Source: Ignelater luminosus
Lineage: Eukaryota > Arthropoda > Insecta > Coleoptera > Elateridae
Assembly: GCA_011009095.1 (NCBI GenBank)
Contig: VTPC01090614.1
Coordinates: 45,079 to 109,078 of the forward strand
Length of the DNA: 64,000 nucleotides
Reading direction: 5' to 3'
The position numbers and the translations under genes were made by a program. The first letter of the stretch is position 1. Every line of letters begins with the position of its first letter. Below, in pieces: positions 1-11,800 of the stretch. The notes beneath the pieces are model-generated. The model worked only from the letters and a program-made list of their open reading frames with translations. It did no database searches and was not told the origin of the DNA.

Positions 1-833
1 AATGAATCCAAACTTTAAAAATAGATAAATAACCTTTACATTTCAGATTTCATCTCATTATTTGCAATTCCTCAATACTGTTAGGTGCCCAGGCAACAAT
101 GATGTATCAATTGCAAGTTTCAAGAATTTGAAAACAAAAAATAGTAATGCTTCATTTTGATACTTGTTTTAATAACGAAATTGAAAAACTGAAAAATACC
201 TGTTTCACACTTCTTTATAAATCTCTATTTATACTGCAAACATTCAGAAACATTACAAAGGCACATTTACTAATTAATCTGTTTCCTATTGTGTTTTCTA
301 CATCTTATCTACATTCCTTCCTTCCTTAATTTCATCAATTTGTAACCATCGATAACTTAGATTTTTTTTTAAATACAAACCTGGATTTATTTTTTTGTTA
401 TTGGAAAAGTTGTCTATTCCAAATATAGTTACTAGTTGGGAATGTTTTGATTATCAAAATAGCACCTTATTTAGGATATTGAGATTCGTTTTCATCTAAA
501 CATGAATCCTTGAATCACTTGGGTATTTTATTGTTAATTAGACACCACATGAGTTATGAGTTTTGCTTACCAAACACTTTACATTCTCAACAAGTTACCC
601 ACAATAAGATGTCAAATTTTATACATTTAAGACTAGAACAAGAAAACTTATTGAATCTGTTAATTATTGATATTCCTAAGTGCAGTTTGTTATTCCTTTT
701 GTATTGTTTGCTATAAAAATATTATTATTATTATTCACTTTTTTCTCAGATTTTAAATCTGGCAGTTATTCATTGAGGATACATATATCTGTACTTACGA
801 ATGTTTAGTTAAATATGTTAATTATTTGTAAGG

Positions 834-870
<37 letters not shown>

Positions 871-2891
871 AGCAACATAGTGAAACTTGCTAAAATAGGT
901 ATCATAAAATAAATTCTGTTTAGGCAGTTTATGCAGTGTAATGTAATTCATTTATTTTAATTTCTCAAGATTTTGAGAATATGTAATGTAACATCTTGCC
1001 TCTTATTGTAAAGAAAGCTTGTCTTGGAAGTTTTTAAAATCAGCAAAAACATAGAATTTGTCATCCACAATGGCAAGAAACCTTTTGTCAGAACTTTGTT
1101 GTACAGTTTACATGTTCCGGTTTTTACAGTCAAGTTTTGCTTTTGCGATTTGGAGCAGAAAGATTGCACATTGCAGTTTTTAAAAATTAAAAATATATTT
1201 TGTTAAAGTTTAAAATTAATAAATAAATGGAATTAAATTAATGTGCTTTAATGGCATATTAAGAACTATGTAATATAATTACGTTAAACAAATTCTTGAT
1301 TGTTTTTTATTAATTTCAGGTTTTCATTCTTTTCAAAGTGAAATGTTGTTTTATATAATTTCCTCTTTCGAATTGCACATTTGCATACCAATATAAAGAG
1401 TGCGCTTCATAATTGAAAATGATCAAATAGGAGTAAGTAAATAAGCCAGCAAGATACCTCACCAATTAACATTATCCACTCTTGGAAAAAATGTTCAACA
1501 TATTATAGGTTGGTAGTTTGGCCAAGTATTTTAGAAACACCCTGTATAGTCTCTAAAGCAAAAAGTACAGCTTTGTCTCCATCATGGGCATATCAAGCCT
1601 CGAGGCATCGACCAAGAGTTCCAAGCCTGCAAGGACGATAAAGATGCTTTTCACACATGATATACAATACTTTTTCTACCAGCTTGACCCAGTTGTATTC
1701 AATAGAAGAATTGCAAAATTCTAATTTTTAAATTGCAACAGATGTGTGGTGTAAACAATACATCATCGCAGATCATCATACATGAAGTTAGATTAAAACA
1801 TGAAAACACATGTTATCATTAGCAATGTTAAGTAAAATGATCATTAGAAAAAGAAAAAGAGCTGCCCTCAATACTAAACTAGGTATAGAAAAGCCTACTT
1901 TTATATCTAATTGTAAGAGCCATTTGACACGGTAATATTTTTCAAATAAAAAATGTATTAAGATTTATTGTAAATTTTACAAGGAACTTGCTAGAAAAAT
2001 AATATCAAAATTAACGTGAAAAATATATCCTGCATGACACTATTATAGATTTAATTTCAAAAATGAGTTAATTTCTGTTGTCATTGTCATTGTCATCACC
2101 AAAGTGACGTTTAATGTTTGTATTTCGTGAGTACAGTGTGTTTACAGTGGTTTGCAGTTCTAACCTAAAAATTTCATAAGTTCTTATTCGGGCTATTCGA
2201 ATTCCTGAAAAATGAATATAAACGAAATCAATCTATAATGTACAGGAACTGGTGTTGCTACAATATAATGGTTTGCAGAAATTCACGTTCTGCTCAGATA
2301 TTGACGCATTTTTAACAATTAAATAGAAAGATTTCTAAAAATATTTCCAATTTTTGCTTCAAAATTGAAATTCAATGTTTACAAATCTGTGACACGCTTT
2401 TAAATTTTCTTAAATTAAATTTACGTTGAAATATTGTACAAGAATTGTATTGTCAAACGGCTATAAGAAGCAATTGCTTAATCACAAACATATCTAATCG
2501 TATGATGTAAACTTCTTTTAGAGTTGCATACATACAGGGTTGTATAGTATAAGGCATAATCTTTTAAATTTAAACGAAGTTTTAATAGATGCCTATTAAT
2601 TCCAAAGATGATAAAGATAACCTTAAGATTGCTCATGGTTGCCATGGAAATTAGTAATCTTTATTTTAATCAGCACTTTATTAGATCACTCATAATACGC
2701 CCCAATGAATCAAGAGTTTGCCATATAGTAAATAACATTCCATCTACCCAATAAATTGTATTTATAATGGCGATTAAACATGTATTAACTTAATATATAT
2801 CTTAATTTACAGTTTACTACAATTTCAAAAAATTTGCAAAAACATATATCAATAATAATCATCTTTGTGAAATGACTCCATCATTTCATTT
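1..2891. other. AT-rich non-coding region 3' of NIPSNAP
   Basis: No gene is recognisable on either strand; open frames are short (up to about 70 codons), have no family resemblance and are what AT-rich DNA gives by chance. It holds a TTA microsatellite (836-868). It also has two short stretches resembling transposon ends of the 'ACAGGGT' type, one reading ACACCCTGTATA near 1539 and one reading ATACAGGG near 2531. These are too isolated to define an element. The region is the 3' flank of NIPSNAP. Confidence 0.6.
836..868. repeat. TTA/AAT trinucleotide microsatellite
   Basis: Eleven uninterrupted TTA units are directly visible. A shorter tract of the same unit lies at about 719-735. Confidence 0.95.
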
Positions 2892-5800
2892 TCACTGAGT
2901 AGGAGAGAATGAAGTGGGATTTAAAATTCGACAATGCATTTCTCGAATAAGTGGAACTGTATATGCTACACATTCGTCCCATCCAGGTGAACGCCATGCA
3001 CTTTCTCTTGTTTCCTTTCTTTGATTCAAGTCTTTATAACCTGTAAGATTATACGATTGTAAATTTGTTAAAGATACACTGAAATTAATTTTAATAAAGC
3101 TTTGATTACTTACACCAAAGATGATGAACATTGTACAGTCTTCCAATCTGTGAAAAAAAGCCAGCAAATGCTTCACTATTATTTCGTCGATAGTTAATAG
3201 CTCTTGCCCAATTATTACCCCATTCTATCATAGTGCCAGGTTTGAGCGCATATGAACGAATTTCATATACGTGTTTTCCCTTTCTTGGTGTGACATTAGG
3301 CCAGTAACTAAATGCAAGAAGGTATTGAAGGTGTCGTGAACGGACTAATTTGCTTTGTTCTTCTGTTAATTTTTGATAATCCTAAAACAGAAACAAAATA
3401 TGAGTAAACTGCTGTTCATACAGCAGCTGGGAGGATAAGAAATTCGCCCATCTTACAGTGTTTAAGTTAGTTAGACTCTAAAAAATAAATTTGAAAACTT
3501 ACTTGATTTTCTGCAAAAACTGCATTAGTTTTATCGATCGATTCGAATCCACCAGTGAATTTCCATAAGTGAAGAGCTTGATCCTGATCACCAACACTTA
3601 CTGTCCACGATCCCACTAATTCCATAGTTTCAGATATGCCAGGCAATGATTTTACAAAGTTCACTGTATTTTCGCTGAAGACCGAAATTACTTAAATACT
3701 TTACTATATAATTCCACTCTTGGAATGTATTTTATTTTAACTTACACATTTGTTATGTATTTCTGTCTAGAATCTGCTCTGAAGTTATGAGTTTGTAGTG
3801 CATAAATGACTTCTTTGTCACTAAGCATTCGGCTGTGTGATTCCTTTGTAGGTTCGATTCTTCGTACAAATAATTTTGATAACCAGGAATCCTTCGAATC
3901 ATTTCGTTGGGATGTTGTGGAAAATATCCTAAGAATATACACACTGTGAATTTATAGAGGTAAACTTTTCATTTCATTAATTGATCAATTTTGGCTTAAT
4001 GTTTTATTAAAATTCTCATTTAAAATGACAACAAAATATGTAATTTGACAATTTACCTCCGGATGTAATTTCTAATTCCTGAACTAATAAGGAAAATTTA
4101 TCTTCGAATATTTTCCAATATTTTTATTACAAAACCCTCTAATATTTTCTACCCTTTCCCTATCTCTCAAACTTATTTCCCATCTAATTAAACAATGATC
4201 ACTAAGCGTCTCCTCTGTAATCTCTCACTTATCTATTGCTATATATGCTAAACAACTAGCTGCAGTAATGTCTATTCTACTTGGCCCTCTGTGTCTATAA
4301 ATGTTGGCCTATTTCCTAAATTAAGAACAATTAAATCAAACAATACAACTCCTAGGTCTTTCCATTGTTCTAAAAACCTCTCGAAGTGGATGCGCAAATC
4401 CTACAACTTTATTCCTAAGCGTATTTGGTTCTTGTAAGTAGAGGTAAACTTTTCACTTTCATTAATTGATAAATTTTGGCTGAATGTTTTTAAAATGACA
4501 ACAAAATATGTAATTTGACAATCTACTCCCGGATGGCGCTGAACGCTTACCCACTATAGCCAACCCACCACGTGAAAAACTTCGGCGCGAAATTCCAACC
4601 AGCTTCAATTACTTGTAATCTCACTGTATGTGTGTTTAGAAAAGTCGGGGCACAAAACGTCTATTAAGTGTTAAGGCTCAATCTTTTTTAACTATTGTAG
4701 AAAGATTCTTAAAAGACCCCTGTTTAAAAAACCTATTACATTGTAGAACTTCAAATTCCAACCCATACAACAATTAAAATATAACATCAATCTTTGAAAT
4801 GATGGCCCTCATAGTTTATAATAATACAGTAATGTAACATTTTTATTTATAAATGTTGGATTTTTAATTAAAAAACAATTTGTGCCATATAAGTCCGTTC
4901 TACTTATAAAGTTAATTAACTCTTAAAATTGTCTTAAACACGCTTAAGTATTACATTTACAAATATCGTGAAAGCGACAAAAAACCAAGTCAAAGATAAC
5001 CTTGGAATTTTAAAAGATTGTAGAGTAATCCTTAAATTATGAATTATGAATATTCCCATTCATCATTTTCATTCTTGATACCATTACGAAAATAAGACTC
5101 TAATATGAAAATTTTATGTTCCTTTTAAAGAAGTTGGTATGTTACGTATGTTATTAATGTTGTTACAACTGTTGTAGAACCGTAAGAACCGATCATCAAC
5201 TGATGTGAGTTGATGTTTGGTTGAGACTCAAACACTAAGAGAGCCTGTAAGACAGAAATCATCGCTGTTGCGCTAAGAGCGGCTTTAGAAGCTGTGCAGC
5301 TTCTCTTAAGCCCTAATTTTGACGGCCGAACGCAACGCTCGTCCACGTCCGCCACAGCATCCAAAGCAGTATGGGAGGGTGAGAAGGCGACGGCGAGGCA
5401 AGGCAGGCAAGGGCCCGGAGAAGGGAGGCGGCGCCCCGAAGTCTCGAGTCTTGGTGGATCCATATGATGTCCTGGAATGATAGAGCCGACTGGGTGGTCT
5501 TCCTGGTGGAGGCGGAGAGCGGTGAGGTCAAGCGGGCAGAACGACGGTGGCGAAGCGAAGAAAAGACAAGCTTTTTATATCTGTGCATAAGAAATGGTGT
5601 GAGGTTTGTAGTTCCCAGGCGTTTTACATTAGAAGTGTCCTATGAATCTTCAAGGAAATATTGCGGTAGGTCGTTTAAGAGGAATTTATTGACAAAAGCA
5701 AGATCTTTTTTTTCTATGAAGTTTTAGCGTGCGAACATTCTAAAATATCTTTAAGGAATTAATAGGTAAAAAAAAGACCCTTTTTCTGTGAAGATTTAGC

Positions 5801-8800
5801 GCGCGCCCGTCACATTCGTAGAAGTCAATGCTCTTAAAGTTCCTGGTTTTTAAGAAGTGATGAAAGGCGTGGGACGCTACACTCTATTAAGGGTAACCAA
5901 TGAGTTTTTTAAAAAAGTGACCACTTTCAACTTTGGAGCCAAAGTTAGAGGGGTTCCCAATCGTGCCCCATTACGGAATTTTTACTGTAGACTCAAAAAC
6001 TTATATAGAAGCAACAGTGGGAGTTTCATGATAGGGAACAACATGAATTTTTTGAAAAATTAAAAGAAGTTGCCGTATTTTAAAAATCTAGAAATAAAAT
6101 CGTAAAACAACTGTCATTACTCCCACACATTGCTACTCTTTCCTGACAATCGTTCCTTCCTTCTTTTGACAATTTAGGGTAAATATTCGGTTTAGGCTCA
6201 CAAGTTTTGGGAGGGGGGGGGTTCCTATAGTTTTCCTGAAATCCCACGTTGAGAGGAGTAAAAAGAGACCACTCCCACTCTGGACGGTCAAGAAATAAAA
6301 AATTTATGAATTTTCAAAAAAAAAAAGAATTTTTCAATAGAAAATTTCCATAAGAAAGCGTGGGAGTGGTCTCTTTTTACTCCTCTCAAGGTGGGCTTTC
6401 AGGAAACCTATAGAAACCACCCAAAAACTTGAGAACCTAAACCGAACTTAAGCCCAAATCAGTGGCACTTTCGTCTATTCAAATCAACGTGTACGTAGTC
6501 TATAATCATGTCACAAACTAAACTTGGTAAATGTAAAAGGAAGCTTGGCGGTTCAAATGGGAGAAGGAAAATTCTTTAGATTTTGACGGAGTGAAAGAAT
6601 TTGCAGGCAATGACTTCCACAAGTTGAATACCTCTGATGAAATGTGCCAAAGTTGTCGTCATCAGGTTGCTCTATGCAATATGAGTTAGCACAATATGAT
6701 ACCTATGACGGTTTAATTTCTAATAGGTTTGAACATTTGTTGGTCAAACCAAGCCATCAACGCGCAAGGGAAATGAGTTCATTTTAGACAGTCCAAAAGT
6801 TGCTTGCGGCTACACAGAACCCCTGAAACAACCATGATACTTTTACTGTTGTCCCTTCCACTTCTCCACAAGTTGTTGAAGTCTTGCCTCACCCAGCGTG
6901 TGAGAGCGCTGGTGTAGATGACAAAAAGAAGCAGAGACCAAAACATCACAGAAAGAGAAGAGAAAAAACAAAACTGTGAACAGCAGCGAAAGTTCTCCAA
7001 CAAAGATGATGGAGCCACGTGTCATAGTCGACATTTCCTGTCTCACCTCCTTAGACCATGGCAAGATTTGCAAGAGAATCGCGCTTATCTATTTCCAATA
7101 GAATCTGGATAAATTTGGACATGAACGTTCATGCTATCAGAAAAGATGGTCCTTTTACACATGAGCTACCACTAACACAGGCATTAGTTTTGAGCTCCTA
7201 CGGTGGAGGTTTTGGGCTACTCAGGTGCCCGCTACTCATGCAATACGGCTGAAATTGACTTCATTCATGACTCCACATTTCGTTTGACTGAAGAAAGACT
7301 AGGTGGTCTAGCTATTCAGAATGACTTGCCCTCTGCTATTGAAAAAGAAATTAGAATCGCCGAAGAGAGACACGAGGTGATTTTAGCTGAAGGAAAAGAA
7401 TTCCTGCTCATCACAGGCACAGTCGATGGCGGTTACCTCCAAAGGGCATATGGACACTCATTTTGCTCAAATGCAGGCAGTTTGGAAAAATATAGGAAAA
7501 ATTCTATTCGTTTGGTCAAGAGTAAAGTTGCATGAATTCTTGAAACTGTTGGTCGGGCGGTGCGACGGTCTTACAGTTGGTAGTCTTGGAGGCTGGTCGC
7601 CTTCTTATTATTATAATATTAAAAGCATACCAAGTTGTCCTCATTAAATCCTCCCTTTTCTGCTTTTACATCGTAGCGATCTTTCATTCAGTTGCTAGCC
7701 ATACGAGTATGCCAGTTCATGAATCGAGTCCATATTCTGTAGCACACTCTCTGCGTACTTAAGGTTCACCAATCTCTTTTCTTCTATCTTTTGAATCTCT
7801 AAATTTAATCGTCAGGTGCCATACACCACGTCAATCAAAAGCCTTAATTCTCTCCCAAACACCAATCCAGCCAGCGTGAAGTTCGTCGCTTTGTTGACAG
7901 ATGCTCGATAATCCATTGAGAAGAGAGGTCGATGTGCTCATCCCAATCTCTCTGATTCTCGAAAAATGTTTACCTAGTGTCCTGTTCATTCTTTCCACCG
8001 TTTCATCTGATTATGGATGTAGCGAAATCGTTCTAGTCTGCCCAACAACTTGCACATTTCTTGAAAAACATTTGGTCAGAGTAAATTCCTAATGGCAAAC
8101 AAAGTTTTTAATTAAGAATTCCGCATTTTTGCTTCTTGGTTAGGCAAAGCGTAAGTCTTGGTCCATTTAGCGAAATAATCCATTACCACCAAGCTGTACT
8201 TGTTCCCTGCTTCGGTCTCTGGAAAACTATTCTTTCAAACGGGTTGCCAACGTTGTATTGCTTCATTACTGCTCTTCTTCTTTACGCCCAGTGGCCGTCC
8301 GATGTTCCATCATTCAGTTCTCTCAGTGCGTGTGGTCGTTTTTCTGCTTGGTAAGACCAGTTGCTCGGTGACAGAGGTACCGTCGGCGTTCTCTGCAAAA
8401 TGCCTTCTTCTCAATAACTTTTAACAACCGGCGTTCGAGCTGCAATTTCGTTCCAATTTGGACATCTCTTCGCATTTTTCCATTCCATTATCGGAGCGAG
8501 GTAGGATTCCCTTCTTGTTCTTCTCTCTGCTACCGTTGTTTTTGCCACTATAAAGAGTTCTGGTTGCTTACTTTTCATTCAAAAGCAGTAGTTACAATTC
8601 TCGGGACGAAGCTTTCTTGGTAAAGCGTCGGCATTTTGGTCTATTGTGAAAGTTGTACTTTTTCGATCCATCTACTTGCTTGCTTTTCAGGGTTCTTAAA
8701 TTGCAATAACCATTTAAGGGCTGCGAGATCGGCCCTTACTTAGTAGGAATTCACAACCATACAAATACTTATGGAAATGTTCCAATGTTTTGATTATGGC

Positions 8801-11800
8801 CAGTAATTCTCTTCGGGTCACGCAATAATTTCTTTCTGGTCTTGACAAGACCTTGCTAGAATCAATAATTTTCTCTTGGACATCTTAGATTTGCGAAAGA
8901 ACACCACCAATCCCAGCATTACTAACATTGGTATCCACTACAAATATACCAATAGACTGTACATAACTTAACTGGATATTTTTTCTTTCAAATCTTCAAA
9001 AGCTTTTTAGTAGTATCCGTCAGTTCATACAAATCTTCCTACCGTTTCGGTTTATTTGTGAAGTGGTTTGGTGATATTGGCAAAACCCGACACAAATCTA
9101 TAATAAGTGTTTATCTCTAATTCTTTCACTGCTGATATCTTCTTGCTATCCAAATATTTCACTTAATCGTGAAACATGGGACACTTTTTCGGATTTAGTT
9201 CAAACACTTCTTTCAAGTTTTTGAGATGATCTTCGAATATTTTTTCAATCACTATCACATCGTCCAAATACACTAACCACGTTTTCCACAATAGATCTCT
9301 AAACACTATAAATCCATTAGTTTTTCGAATGTAACTGGAGCGTTGCAAAAACCAAAGGACATGACGGTAAACTGCCGGAATCTATTACCAGTAGAGAATG
9401 CAGTTTTCACTCTGTCTTCGTCTTGAACTCCACTTACCAATAACCGCTTTTTACATCAAGTATAGAAAACAATTTGGACCCTGAAAGCGTATCTAAGGTG
9501 TTGTCGATATAGAGGCAATGGGTAACTGTCTTAGATATATTAATCAGCAGCCTTCGGGAATCTACGCAAAAGAGTGCCGTTCCATCCTTCTTTTTCATTA
9601 GAACCACTGGCAACACTTGCTGGAAGGTTCAATGACACCTCGGACTTGCATTTCTCCTAATAGGACCTCGGTCTCTTCTCGTTTGGCTAGAGGTAGACGT
9701 CTAGGGTTTTGAAGAACAGCATCGATTTTATGTTTTATCAAATCAGTACTCCCATAATCTGATTCTGAAGTGACAAGCTATCTGAACATTCTTTATCCAT
9801 TTGTCGAAGTTTCCCCTTTTCTTGAGAAGTTAACTTCTCAGAAGCTTACACACCTCTTGAGGCAACTTAGCTGACCGAATGTCTTCTTCGCAATGAGCCA
9901 CCCAAGTTACCGGGTTTAATTTCCCAAAGCTCTTCCCTTGTGTAGAACCACCGAATAACAATTATAACTCATGATCGGAACCACAGCGGAAGACTTGACC
10001 AATAAACTTTCTATAAACATATCTTTGGCTATCGCTTCTTCTCGTTCTGGCTCAACAATTGCAATTCTGGTAGTCTTCGCGTCATTTTCTGTACGTACTA
10101 GAATAATTTGTTGTCTTGGTCGGAATTTCTGTATCTTTTAGGAGGAAGAGACGCACGTTGGACAGTCTCATCTCGAGCGATGCCAATTTCTTTGTTTCCA
10201 AACTTCATTGTTCTTCCCAATTCTTCATAAAATCTATGCCCAGAACAGCTTCGTCTATTATCTGAGCTACATTCGTTGTTTGTTCATTCGGTATCGTTTT
10301 TACTTTGATCTTGCTATACTACACTGGCATGTTTGGCAGAAGAGATTCCGCACTTTACCAAAGAGGAATTGCTACAGGTGGTGAAGAGGATTAAATCCGG
10401 CAAAGTCCCAGGCCCGGACGGACTACCACCGGAAGTCATTAAAATTACGTACAATCGAACAAGATACAACAAAAGCCCTAGAGTTACTAAACGAGAGACT
10501 AAGGGAGGGAACATTTCCTGAAAAATGAAAAAAGTCAAGCTTGGTACTAATACCTAAGGGAGTACCAGAAGAAAAGAAACTCGGACCTCTCTGTCTAATA
10601 TTAGACACTATGGCCAAGGTCATGGAATCACTGATAAAAGAAAGAATCATGACAGAGCTGGAAAAGGAAGGGAAGATTTCGGATAGGCAATATGGTTTTC
10701 GGCCTGGAAAGTCGACCGTAGACCCCACGATAAGAATAAAAAGGAAAATTAACAAAATAAGAAGGAAATCATATAAAAACAGAAAGTTCTGTGTTCTAAT
10801 GAAACTAGACATCAAAAATGCTTTCAACACGGCCAACTGGACGGGAATCATCAAAGAGATGGAAAAGAAGGATATCAGTAAGAAACTGAAAAACAACAAC
10901 AAAAACTACCTCAGTGGCAGAACAATTACGTACGAAGGCAGAGAGTACGAGCTAAGCTGCGGCGTACCACAAGGTTCGGTGTTAGAGCCTGTCCTCTGGG
11001 ACATAAATCTCAATAGCATATTAAGCGCAGAAGTTCCAGAGGACACAAAAATACTATGTTACGCTGATGACACAGCCATAATCATTACGGCAAATACTGA
11101 GGAAATGTTGGAAATTCAAGCATAAAGAGCGTATTTCAGCGTAAGCTGGAAATTGCACCCAAAAAAAATACAAATGGTAATATTATATGGAGGAAGGAGA
11201 CTAAAGGAAATTGAGATAAACTATGGAGAAATGGTAGTTAGAAGACAAGAATACATGAAATATCTCGGCATCATTTTCGACAAGAACCTAAGAATGATGA
11301 AATACGTGCAATATATAGCAAAAAAGCAGATAAAACGATCACGGCCTTGAGCCGGTTAATGCCCAAGGTAGATGGCCCTAGAGAAGGCAAGAGAAAAATG
11401 CTAAGTGCGATGGGACAATCCATAATTCTTTACGGCGCCCCGGCCTGGTCCGAGGCAATAAAAATTGAGAAGTACAAAAAAATCCTCGGAAAAATACAAC
11501 GAAAAATGGCAATAGACGTAACATGCGCGTATAGGACCATTTCAGACTTGGCGGCGGTATCACCCCAGTAGACCTGTTAATTGAAGAAAGGAGCAAGATA
11601 TACTCAGACAAAAACAATAAAGCTGAAATTAAGACGAGATATTAGAAAAATGGTGCCAAAGATGGCAATAATATGATAAAAGCAGTATGGACCAAAACCC
11701 TGATAAGCAATCTTAAATCATGGGTAAACAGAAAGCATGGACAGATTGACTACTTCCTAACACAGTTCATGACAGGTCACGGTAGCTTTGGTAGAAAGCA

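Noticed and set aside
5125-5588. Overlapping minus-strand open frames (112 and 91 codons)
   Set aside because: Produced by a short GC-rich block with few stops; frames overlap on both strands and no domain is recognisable.
10423-10902. 159-codon minus-strand open frame
   Set aside because: Opposite-strand shadow of the R1-clade reverse transcriptase; its Phe/Leu/Ser-rich translation is typical of antisense of A-rich coding DNA.
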